A stretch of 60,096 bases of DNA from contig CAUZIY010000002.1 in the NCBI GenBank assembly GCA_963579995.1, forward strand, positions 1 through 60,096, written 5' to 3'. Both the position numbers and the translations under genes were made by a program. Each line of letters begins with the position of its first letter. The stretch's first letter is position 1. Source of the DNA: UBA6626 sp963579995. Its GTDB lineage: Bacteria; Planctomycetota; Phycisphaerae; Phycisphaerales; Phycisphaeraceae. The notes under the pieces were generated by a model that saw nothing but the letters and a program-made list of their open reading frames with translations, did no database searches and was not told the DNA's origin. This document shows positions 27,589 through 35,069 of this stretch, one piece after another.

Positions 27589-27726
27589 AGGTGATATCTC
27601 CTTACTCGTCAATCACAAGATCCAAGGATTAAAATAGTACCAAAAAAGATCAGAATCAGATAGCAGCATTATTGTTTTAATCATTTGCCGATTTCACCCC
27701 CATCCTGATCGACGTATGATGTACCG

Positions 27727-28344
27727 ATGGCTATTTATGTAGACGATCAACCCACCAATTCAAACGCTACGGTTATCGGCGACGTTCTAAACGAAGTACG
27801 TGCAATGCTAGTACCGCAAAAGAGAATTGTCGTTGAAGTGAAACTCAATGGTACACCACTAAGAGGTGAAAACCTGGACCAACACCAATCAACCTTATTA
27901 ACACCAACCAGTGAACTGCGTTGCTTTTCAGCCAATCCGCATGAGGTGGCCTGCTCGGCTCTCAAGGAACTGCCTGGTGCACTTGATCAGGCTCAACATC
28001 TATTTTCCCATGCATCTGATTTAATCAGCCAAGATAGTAATACCGAAGCCATGTTGCATGTCAGCAAAGGCATTGAAATATGGCAGCAGGTTCAACAGGC
28101 GGTTATTCAATCGTGCGATCTCATGGATATCAATTTAAACTATTTAACCGTTGACGATCAGAAGCCAACCGTTGTCATTGACAATCTAATTGACCAACTT
28201 AAAAACGTCCGAGATGCGATCCAGACAGGCGATGTAGTTGGACTGGCCGATGCACTTGGTTACGAATGGCCTGAGCTTACCGATCGCTGGCAACAAATGA
28301 TCGAGGCCTTGATTGCCCTGATCGATAAGAAAACGCGACAATAG
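27727..28344 (+). CDS. Conserved-looking hypothetical protein upstream of nuoC
   Basis: A 205-residue protein of unrecognised family. Residues 1-75 alternate strands (MAIYVDD, RIVVEVKLNGTPL, ELRCFSA) in a beta-grasp-like pattern. Residues 80-200 are helical with regular heptads (LKELPGALDQAQHLF, IEIWQQVQQAVIQ, LADALGYEWPELTDRWQQMI), suggesting a helical bundle. No signal peptide or membrane segment. It lies 55 nt upstream of nuoC on the same strand. TATGAT at 27715-27720 ends 6 nt before the ATG and there is no ribosome site, so its mRNA may be leaderless. Confidence 0.72.
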   Translation: MAIYVDDQPTNSNATVIGDVLNEVRAMLVPQKRIVVEVKLNGTPLRGENLDQHQSTLLTPTSELRCFSANPHEVACSALKELPGALDQAQHLFSHASDLISQDSNTEAMLHVSKGIEIWQQVQQAVIQSCDLMDINLNYLTVDDQKPTVVIDNLIDQLKNVRDAIQTGDVVGLADALGYEWPELTDRWQQMIEALIALIDKKTRQ

Positions 28345-28399
28345 TGGAACCAAATCCTGGTCCAGAACATGAATCCTTCGTTTTTCTATACCATAAACC

Positions 28400-28963
28400 A
28401 TGACCGATACCACCCTTAGCAACCCTACACTTCCAATCCTCAAACAACAGTTTGTGCATGTTAAGCTTGTGGCAAGTGAATTTAGAGGGCAAACAACCGT
28501 GGTCATTCCCACTGAAAACCTCTACGAAATCATGTCATTTCTAAGAAATGATCCTCGCTGCGCATACAACTTCCTGTGTGATGTGACGGGCGTGGACTAC
28601 CTCAACTATCCATCAGTCAGTGGTGCGCCCGATGGGCGTTTCGGCGTTATTTACATGCTTACCAGCCATGCCCACAACACTCGATTGACCGTAAAGGTCA
28701 TGCTCACCCCAAGTTTCGATACTTCAGGCATTGACGAGGACCCGGCACTGCATCTAGCCAGTGTGGTCAACCTCTGGCCAGGTGCTGAGTGGCCTGAGCG
28801 AGAAGTGTTCGACATGTTTGGGATCCGCTTCAATAACCACCCAGATCTTCGGCGTATTCTCACTTGGGAGACCTATCCTGGGCATCCATTGCGTAAGGAC
28901 TATCCAGTCACAGGTCGTGGCGAACGCGAAGCATACCAGTATGTCGACAAAGACAGCGTCTAG
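28400..28963 (+). CDS. nuoC: NADH-quinone oxidoreductase subunit C
   Basis: A peripheral-arm subunit of respiratory complex I (the 30 kDa subunit). The 187-residue protein has the family core WPEREVFDMFGIRFNNHPDLRRIL near residue 132 and the closing GHPLRKDYPVTGRGE. It is not fused to NuoD. No other nuo gene adjoins it; nuoH lies 18 kb away in the same window and the rest must be elsewhere. TATACC ends 7 nt before the ATG with no Shine-Dalgarno. The 275 bp downstream gap holds only a weak CACACT/AGTGTG inverted repeat. Confidence 0.93.
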   Translation: MTDTTLSNPTLPILKQQFVHVKLVASEFRGQTTVVIPTENLYEIMSFLRNDPRCAYNFLCDVTGVDYLNYPSVSGAPDGRFGVIYMLTSHAHNTRLTVKVMLTPSFDTSGIDEDPALHLASVVNLWPGAEWPEREVFDMFGIRFNNHPDLRRILTWETYPGHPLRKDYPVTGRGEREAYQYVDKDSV

Positions 28964-29238
28964 AGCCCAAGCATTTGCGACCCGAAGGCCTGCTGGCGAT
29001 TGGTATCCATAGCCATGTGTCCTACCCACCAACTTTTCGCGTATTGCCTAGGGATTTATCTGTAATCCAGTAGCTGTGTGCTCACACTGGCATTTAAGTG
29101 TGGTGTGGCATGCCAAACCAACCCGAGCGGCTCATTACCACCGACAGATCTATGCCGACCTTATTCCCTACTGCTTTAAAACCACATTGCCACCCTGACT
29201 CCAATAAGAATCCATACACGTTCTGCAACTATCTTAAA

Positions 29239-30273
29239 TTAAGTCGAACCAAAATCATTAATCCGATCGATCATAAGCCGCAGGCGTCCATAATCGCGTC
29301 GCGTATATGAAAATCTCAATCGTGGCATTTCAAGATGTTCGCGCTCACCCTCAGCAACCAGCGCATCACACTGTTCGATACGACCCTCGACAATCAGGTC
29401 CTTGAATTCACTGTTCAGTTCACCGATCTGGCGAGCCGTTAGATTCCTCTGAATCCGAATGACCAGTGAATCTCGCACAAAGCGCTGTGAATGATAATTG
29501 CGATAGAACTTCAAGATGTGCTGAACAGCCTCCTCTGGATCATGTGTTCGAATATATAGATTGAGATCATCCGGCCCGATTAGTTCATTGCTAAGAAGCT
29601 CCTGCTTAACGAACTGATCCCATTGTTCCCAGTAGGAACTGCCAGGTGGATCCACCATGACCACCGGCACAACCGTTGTCTTCCCAGTTTGGATCAGTGT
29701 CAACATTTCATAACATTCATCCTGCGTACCAAAACCGCCTGGTAACAGCACAACTGCATGAGCCTGCGAAGCGAACATCAGCTTCCGCGTAAAGAAATAG
29801 CGAAAAACAACAAGTTTAGGATCGCCCTCGATATACTCATTGGCTGTTGTTTCAAACGGCAAGCGAATAGCCACTCCGAATGAAGCCTTTCGTCCTGCAC
29901 CTCCATGTCCAGCCCGCATAATGCCACCACCGGCACCGGTGATCACCATCCAACCATGCTGGGCCATACTCCGGCCAAAATCAACCGCAGCCTGATAGTC
30001 AGGGTGATTCTCCGGTGTCCGGGCTGATCCAAAAATTGTCACCTTCCGTACCTCGCGGTATTCCCGAAAGACCTTTAGGGCATAGCGCAGTTCTTTCATA
30101 CTGCGACTAATCAATTTAAGCTCACCCGTATCAGCGCCGTCGCGAACCAGTTTGAATGCCGTGTGCATCATCTCGCGAACAAGCTTGCCCGCCATTTTGT
30201 CGGGCTCGGCCCCAGCTTCACGGACGAGCTTTTCAAACCGCTCGATCAGATCGCGTTCAGCTTGGCGTGACAT
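29239..30273 (-). CDS. LOG/TIGR00730 family Rossmann-fold protein
   Basis: A 344-residue protein with the LOG-type core at about residues 78-260: FGSARTP, GAGGGIMRAGHGGA and the signature PGGFGTQDE at 178-186, which in cytokinin-activating LOG phosphoribohydrolases binds the nucleotide. It has long extra N- and C-terminal helical regions (about 75 and 80 residues), so it resembles the larger bacterial branch whose in vivo role (nucleotide monophosphate cleavage or other) is uncertain. AGGT precedes the ATG weakly. It stands alone, converging on nuoC. Confidence 0.85.
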   Translation of the reverse strand: MSRQAERDLIERFEKLVREAGAEPDKMAGKLVREMMHTAFKLVRDGADTGELKLISRSMKELRYALKVFREYREVRKVTIFGSARTPENHPDYQAAVDFGRSMAQHGWMVITGAGGGIMRAGHGGAGRKASFGVAIRLPFETTANEYIEGDPKLVVFRYFFTRKLMFASQAHAVVLLPGGFGTQDECYEMLTLIQTGKTTVVPVVMVDPPGSSYWEQWDQFVKQELLSNELIGPDDLNLYIRTHDPEEAVQHILKFYRNYHSQRFVRDSLVIRIQRNLTARQIGELNSEFKDLIVEGRIEQCDALVAEGEREHLEMPRLRFSYTRRDYGRLRLMIDRINDFGST

Positions 30274-30633
30274 AAACTACCTGCTAAAGATCATAATACT
30301 CTTATCCTGTCGGCAGGATATTCGATTGCCAAATACATACAAATAAATACCACCATAGCCTTTAATCTACTGAAAAGGAATCCGTACAGATCCGCAGCGA
30401 CGCAAGGGGAATTCTTTATCCAGTTCGATACCAGCTTGAATAAGCTTGGACGCAATCCACTGAGCACCATGATGCCACTTCTTTGCTAGAGAATATTACC
30501 TCTGGCATTATCCCCTAACTTAATTTCCACGAATTCTCCCCGGGAAATCATCGGAGCACGGATTGTGATAATGCTTACAACAATCTACAACCCATTTGCC
30601 AACAGATTGATTAAAGAGCACCGGCAACCTCGA
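30274..30633. other. Intergenic region, with a start-less open frame
   Basis: About 360 bp without a confident gene. On the minus strand an open frame of 43 codons (30497 down to the stop at 30367) reads like protein, for example HHGAQWIASKLIQAGIELD, but has no start codon, so it may be a remnant or chance. TATCCTG-TCGG-CAGGATA (30303-30320) is a 7 bp hairpin just upstream of the LOG-family gene. Confidence 0.3.
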
Positions 30634-31884
30634 TTAATCCATATGGTTGACCACGGCTTGACCAAACTCACTACATTTCAATAGTTTGGCCCCCTCCATG
30701 AGTCGTTCAAAGTCATACGTTACAGTCTTGGCCGTAATCGCACCTTCCATACCCTTAATGATCAGGTCAGCTGCTTCATCCCAACCAAGGTAACGCATCA
30801 TCATCTCGCCCGATAGGATAACCGAGCCAGGGTTGACTTTATCCTGGCCGGTATACTTAGGCGCGGTGCCATGGGTAGCTTCAAAAATGGCGTGACCAGA
30901 CTGGTAGTTGATATTACCACCGGGGGCAATGCCAATACCACCGACACATGCGGCCAACGCATCACTGATGTAATCGCCATTTAAGTTCAATGTCGCAATC
31001 ACGTCATATTCCGCTGGGCGCGTAAGAATCTGTTGAAGCATCGCGTCAGCAATGACATCCTTAACCGTGATCGAAGAACCACCGGTCTCAATAACCTGCC
31101 ATGGACCACCATCCAAGTCCTTAGCCCCAAAGTGCTCCCTGGCGGTCTTATAACCCCAATCGCGAAAAGCACCTTCAGTAAACTTCATAATGTTGCCCTT
31201 GTGGACGAAGGTCACTGACTCGCGACCGTTATCAATCGCATACTGAATGGCCGCTTTGACCAATCGTTCAGTCCCCTCGCGGCTTACGGGTTTGATTCCG
31301 AAACCTGCGGTATTGGGGAACCGCACCTTCTTAAAACGATCGCCAAAGGTACTGGAAAACACCTTTTTGAAGGTCTTGCAATCTTCTGTTCCAGCCTCAA
31401 ACTCGATACCGGCATAAATATCCTCGGAATTCTCGCGGAACATCACCATGTCAGTTAGTTCTGGGCGCTTGACAGGACTGGGGACGCCATCGAAATAACG
31501 CACAGGACGCAAACAAACATACAAATCAAGCAGCTGCCGTAAGGCGACATTGAGTGAACGAATGCCACCACCAACCGGTGTTGTCAATGGCCCCTTGATC
31601 CCAACCAAATAGGTTTTAAATGATTCAATTGTCTCGTCAGGCAGCCACTCACCTGTCTGTTTAAACGCTTTCTCGCCGGCCATGACCTCTTTCCAGACGA
31701 TTGCCCTCTGACCATCGTAGGCCTTGGCCACGGCTTGATCGAACACATGCTGAGACGCAACCCAAATATCCGGCCCGATACCATCACCTTCAATAAAAGG
31801 GATGATTGGCTGGTTCGGCACGTTAAGTTGACCTCCACCCTGCGTGATCGGCTCGCCGGTGACTGATTGTGAAGCCGTGCTCAT
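30634..31884 (-). CDS. icd: Isocitrate dehydrogenase (NADP+)
   Basis: Oxidative decarboxylation of isocitrate to 2-oxoglutarate in the TCA cycle. The 416-residue protein is of the E. coli-type dimeric family: IEGDGIGPDIW near residue 33, IRSLNVALRQLLDLYVCLRP near 108 (the Ser is the phosphorylated residue in E. coli), RENSEDIYAGIEF near 150, NLNGDYISDALAA with metal-binding Asp near 300, and GTAPKYTGQDKVNPGS near 340. AAGGAAGG lies about 10 nt before the ATG. Confidence 0.95.
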   Translation of the reverse strand: MSTASQSVTGEPITQGGGQLNVPNQPIIPFIEGDGIGPDIWVASQHVFDQAVAKAYDGQRAIVWKEVMAGEKAFKQTGEWLPDETIESFKTYLVGIKGPLTTPVGGGIRSLNVALRQLLDLYVCLRPVRYFDGVPSPVKRPELTDMVMFRENSEDIYAGIEFEAGTEDCKTFKKVFSSTFGDRFKKVRFPNTAGFGIKPVSREGTERLVKAAIQYAIDNGRESVTFVHKGNIMKFTEGAFRDWGYKTAREHFGAKDLDGGPWQVIETGGSSITVKDVIADAMLQQILTRPAEYDVIATLNLNGDYISDALAACVGGIGIAPGGNINYQSGHAIFEATHGTAPKYTGQDKVNPGSVILSGEMMMRYLGWDEAADLIIKGMEGAITAKTVTYDFERLMEGAKLLKCSEFGQAVVNHMD

Positions 31885-32058
31885 ATCGCGTTTGCCTTCC
31901 TTTGCAGCTAAGGGTTGGTTAGGCGCCGCCGGTTGACGGAGTCACAAAAGATATCTTGATATAAGAGCCTGGTCAATCCATATCACATGATCTCCCTAAT
32001 GAACTGTGATAAGATAATCTAGACATATTTGACCTTTTAGCTAGCACAGATCCAAGTA

Positions 32059-32805
32059 ATGACTGAAGATCATAAAAGCAGATTCGATCGTGACGGGTAT
32101 CTGGTCCTAAGTGAATTCTTTTCACCAGACCAAGCCCAGGAACTGGTCGATCAAATGAACCAATTCGAGCGCGATATCGTCCCGCAACTCGAGTCTAAGT
32201 ATGTGTTTTATCAGGACAAGAAACAGGCAAATTCAATATTTCGAATTGAGTTTTTACAACAGCATCACGAATGGTTTGATCAAATTCGCCATAATAAAAC
32301 AATCGTGAGCCTCGCCACTGCGGTCATGGGGGAACCAATGGATCCTCGCCAGGTCGAAATGTTTGGCAAGGCACCGCGCATTGGCCAGATCACACCACCT
32401 CATCAAGATAATTTCTATTGGATGCTTGATAATGGTCAAGGTTGCACCTTTTGGTTACCGATCGATCCAGCTGACGAGGTGAACGGATGTATCCGCTACG
32501 TGCCAGGGTCGCACCGCCGAGGATTACGTCCACATGAATCAAGCGACACGTTTGGATTTTCACAGGGAATCAGCGACTACAATCCCAGTGACGAGCGGAT
32601 CGAGGTGCCCATTAAAGCCAAACCTGGTGATCTGATCGTGCATCATGCAATGACGATTCACCGCGCCGATGCCAATCAAAGCGATCGCCTTCGACGGGCG
32701 TTGGGCTTGATCTACCATGCCCATAGTGCCAAGGAAGATACGGCCGCCAAAGCAGCCTACCAAAAGAAGTTGTTCCAGAGTTGGGAAAAGAAGGGGAAAC
32801 TATAA
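32059..32805 (+). CDS. Phytanoyl-CoA dioxygenase family protein (PhyH)
   Basis: A second predicted Fe(II)/2-oxoglutarate dioxygenase, 248 residues. Metal ligands are H115-x-D117 (PPHQDNFYW) and H201 (TIHRAD), with R210 or R212 placed for 2-oxoglutarate. VPGSHRRG near 148 is typical. It is only distantly similar to the other two PhyH proteins here, so these are not recent duplicates. Substrate unknown. It is monocistronic, 50 nt after a plain AT-rich region and with no Shine-Dalgarno. Confidence 0.87.
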   Translation: MTEDHKSRFDRDGYLVLSEFFSPDQAQELVDQMNQFERDIVPQLESKYVFYQDKKQANSIFRIEFLQQHHEWFDQIRHNKTIVSLATAVMGEPMDPRQVEMFGKAPRIGQITPPHQDNFYWMLDNGQGCTFWLPIDPADEVNGCIRYVPGSHRRGLRPHESSDTFGFSQGISDYNPSDERIEVPIKAKPGDLIVHHAMTIHRADANQSDRLRRALGLIYHAHSAKEDTAAKAAYQKKLFQSWEKKGKL

Positions 32806-32941
32806 TGGTGGCCCATTTAAATGTAACACATCGTAAACAGATACCATCCAGCTTAACCATCATCTAATCATTGGGCCTGTTCACGTATTAATTTCTCGTG
32901 AATAATAAGCTGATATTCTTATCCAAAACGCAGGGGAATTC

Positions 32942-33229
32942 CTATCGCTTCCAGGAAGCTATCGAGATCAATTCCTTGATTGGTATTAAGCCAGAATCCT
33001 TGACCACAAATCGACCGTCATCGAGTTTATGGAAATGATATTTCCATTCGACCAATCTGGCCTTGAAAATGCGAGAGGATCTCGTTTCGGTATGTTTTTG
33101 TTGACTTAGAACGACAAGTTCATTATCATTTTTTTTAAATGATAATGATTCGTCCAACACGAACACACCGCCACCCAGCACGTCTGCTAGGCTTGCTTTT
33201 TCTTGAGGTGCGCACCGGATAGGCTGCAA
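32942..33229 (-). CDS. Doubtful small open frame opposite the leuA leader
   Basis: A 95-codon frame starting with TTG. Its C-terminal half reads like protein (FKARLVEWKYHFHKLDDG), with no recognised family. It lies antisense to the leuA promoter and leader, its start codon falls within an antiterminator arm, and no ribosome site precedes it. GTG codons further in could serve as starts. I list it as possible only. Confidence 0.2.
   Translation of the reverse strand: MQPIRCAPQEKASLADVLGGGVFVLDESLSFKKNDNELVVLSQQKHTETRSSRIFKARLVEWKYHFHKLDDGRFVVKDSGLIPIKELISIASWKR
33101..33129 (+). promoter_or_regulatory. Sigma70-type promoter of the leuA leader
   Basis: TTGACT (33101-33106) and TATCAT (33124-33129) each match 5 of 6 consensus bases and are exactly 17 nt apart. 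The expected start is A33137 or a neighbour, only two bases before the first leader ATG. This gives a leader transcript of about 148 nt up to the terminator, a size like classical attenuators. Confidence 0.65.
33121..33147. repeat. 11 bp perfect inverted repeat over the leuA -10 and leader start
   Basis: CATTATCATTT (33121-33131) and AAATGATAATG (33137-33147) are perfect complements around five T. The repeat covers the -10 hexamer, the expected transcription start and both candidate leader ATGs. It could be a repressor operator or, if transcribed from further upstream, an RNA hairpin hiding the leader start. Its halves resemble Fur hexamers but point outward. Confidence 0.6.
33139..33222 (+). 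CDS. leuL: Leucine-rich leader peptide of the leuA attenuator
   Basis: A 27-codon frame (25 if the second ATG at 33145 is used). It begins with a basic, Thr/His/Pro-rich stretch and then has RLLGLLFLE, five Leu codons in seven (CTG, CTA, TTG, CTT, CTT at 33184-33204), ending in TAG at 33220-33222. No Shine-Dalgarno is present, but the predicted transcription start lies about 2 nt before the first ATG, so translation would be leaderless. By analogy with LeuL peptides, ribosomes short of charged tRNA-Leu would stall on these codons. Its stop codon falls in the 5' arm of the antiterminator, as the mechanism requires. Too short for routine gene callers. Confidence 0.68.
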   Translation: MIMIRPTRTHRHPARLLGLLFLEVRTG

Positions 33230-33258
33230 TCGAACTCAAGTCAATTGCAGCCCTGTCC
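33217..33258 (+). promoter_or_regulatory. Antiterminator hairpin of the leuA attenuator
   Basis: The arm 33217-33230 (GGATAGGCTGCAAT) pairs with 33244-33258 over 14 bp, with one bulged C and one G-U pair, around a 13 nt loop. Its 3' arm shares 33251-33258 with the terminator stem, so the two cannot coexist. A ribosome stalled on the Leu codons leaves it free to form; a ribosome at the leader stop (33220) covers its 5' arm. CTTGAG (33202-33207) can also pair with CTCAAG (33235-33240) as a possible protecting helix. Confidence 0.65.
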
Positions 33259-33284
33259 CACTGAAACGGACAGGGTTTTTTTTT
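33251..33284 (+). terminator. Intrinsic terminator upstream of leuA
   Basis: CCCTGTCC (33251-33258) and GGACAGGG (33268-33275) form a perfect 8 bp GC-rich stem with a 9 nt loop, followed at once by nine T (33276-33284). It lies 55 nt before the leuA start on the same strand, so it acts as an attenuator rather than a gene-end terminator. Confidence 0.85.
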
Positions 33285-33339
33285 GACTATCAAACACTGG
33301 CCACGGGGTTACAAGCTGCGATAGGACAGGAGCACGACC

Positions 33340-34863
33340 ATGGACCGGCCAACTCACATCCGAATCTTTGACACCACATTACGCGATGGTGAGCAATCAC
33401 CCGGTGCGACTTTGAACCTCGCAGAAAAGCTAGAGATCGCACGACACCTTGAACAGATGGGTGTTGATATTATTGAAGCGGGTTTCCCAATCACCAGCCG
33501 TGGTGATTTTGAGGCGGTACAGACCATTGGCAAAGAGGTCACAAAATCGACCGTGGCCGGACTGGCACGGTGCGTACCACGTGATATTGATCGTGCCGGT
33601 GAAGCGGTAAAAACTGCACATCGACCTCGCATACATGTATTCTGTGCCACAAGCAAGATACACCGTGAACACAAGCTCAAAAAAGCAATTGATGAAATCA
33701 TCAAGCTTGCAGTCCAATCGGTCCGACAAGCACGTAGTTTCGTCGAGGATGTTGAGTTCAGCCCGGAAGACGGTTCACGCACCGAGTTGAGTGTACTTGT
33801 TGATATCACTGCGGCAGCGGTCGAGGCAGGGGCAACAACCATTAATATCCCTGATACAGTCGGATATGCAGTGCCATCCGAATATGGACACATCTTTAAG
33901 CATGTGCGTGAGAAACTGCCGGAACTGGACAAGAAGAACATCATCCTGTCGGCACACTGTCACAATGACCTCGGAATGGCCGTTGCCAATAGCCTGTCGG
34001 CAGTTGAAAACGGATGTCGGCAAGTCGAATGCACCATCAATGGCATTGGTGAACGGGCAGGTAATGCTTCGCTGGAAGAGATTGTGATGAGCATTAGCAC
34101 ACGGGAAGACTACTACAACCGTTTCACAACTAGCATTAACACAAAGAAAATATTTCCACTGTCACGAATGGTCTCGACCATGACAGGACTGTATGTCCAA
34201 AGGAATAAAGCAATCGTTGGTGAAAATGCATTTGCACATGAAGCGGGCATTCATCAAGATGGCATGCTCAAGGAACGTACGACCTATGAAATCATGGATC
34301 CCCGTGACGTGGGAATTCCGGAAAGCAAACTTGTACTTGGCAAGCACTCGGGGCGTCACGCGCTCGGAGAGCGCGTCAAGGAATTGGGATATCACGTTGA
34401 TGACAAAATGCTTGACAAAGCGTTTTCTGCGTTCAAGGAACTAGCCGACAAAAAGAAGGAGGTCTACGATGAAGACATTGAAGCAATCCTGGACCAGCAG
34501 TTCCAAACAGGGCGACAGCTATGGCAGCTTGTTCGTTTCCAAGTCACCAGTGGCACGAACTTAATCTCCACTGCAACGGTAGTACTGTGCGACTCCGCTG
34601 GTAACGAACAGATGGATGCAGCAACTGGGGATGGTCCCATCGATGCCGTTTACTCGACGATTCAACGTATCACAGGTGTAAAGGTAACCCTGGAAGATTA
34701 CCAGACTCGTTCAATTACCAGTGGGAAAGATGCTCAAGGAGAGGTCATGGTACAGGTACGACACAATGACCACACAGTGCGAGGCCGGGGCCTAAGCACA
34801 GATGTCATTGAAGCAGCCGCACGAGCTTACCTCTCGGCAATCAATCGGCTCAAGGTCTCCTGA
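33340..34863 (+). CDS. leuA: 2-isopropylmalate synthase
   Basis: Condenses acetyl-CoA with 2-oxoisovalerate, the committed step of leucine synthesis. The 507-residue protein has the HMGL-like TIM barrel start (FDTTLRDGEQSPGATLN near residue 9), the metal-binding AHCHNDLGMAVANS near 205, the GIGERAGNASLEE signature near 232 and a full C-terminal LeuA-dimer regulatory domain (from about 365), the usual leucine feedback site. AGGAG lies 8 nt before the ATG. Expression is very probably controlled by the leader attenuator directly upstream. leuB, leuC and leuD are not nearby. The stop codon sits in a small CTCCTG-AAC-CAGGAG repeat without a T-run. Confidence 0.96.
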   Translation: MDRPTHIRIFDTTLRDGEQSPGATLNLAEKLEIARHLEQMGVDIIEAGFPITSRGDFEAVQTIGKEVTKSTVAGLARCVPRDIDRAGEAVKTAHRPRIHVFCATSKIHREHKLKKAIDEIIKLAVQSVRQARSFVEDVEFSPEDGSRTELSVLVDITAAAVEAGATTINIPDTVGYAVPSEYGHIFKHVREKLPELDKKNIILSAHCHNDLGMAVANSLSAVENGCRQVECTINGIGERAGNASLEEIVMSISTREDYYNRFTTSINTKKIFPLSRMVSTMTGLYVQRNKAIVGENAFAHEAGIHQDGMLKERTTYEIMDPRDVGIPESKLVLGKHSGRHALGERVKELGYHVDDKMLDKAFSAFKELADKKKEVYDEDIEAILDQQFQTGRQLWQLVRFQVTSGTNLISTATVVLCDSAGNEQMDAATGDGPIDAVYSTIQRITGVKVTLEDYQTRSITSGKDAQGEVMVQVRHNDHTVRGRGLSTDVIEAAARAYLSAINRLKVS

Positions 34864-35069
34864 ACCAGGAGGCATCCCTTAACTGAACAATTAATTCTTT
34901 ATGATGATAAACAAAATTCCTCAATACCTTGTTTCGGACAGGAGTTATTGACGAAACCAGCCATTGGCTAACTAACTTTTAGGATTTCTAGACACATGTT
35001 GTGATGGACATTATGAAAGTATGCCGCGGGTAGGTCGGCGTAACTAAGTAGCTACTACATAAGGTATAC

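Noticed and set aside
33121..33150. Fur box near the leuA promoter
   Set aside because: The GATAAT-type halves point outward rather than in the canonical Fur arrangement, so only a generic palindrome is claimed.
33203..33222. T-box-like sequence (GGTGCGCACCGGA) in the leuA leader
   Set aside because: It does not match the T-box consensus, no specifier stem is seen upstream, and the Leu-rich peptide with exclusive hairpins explains the region better.
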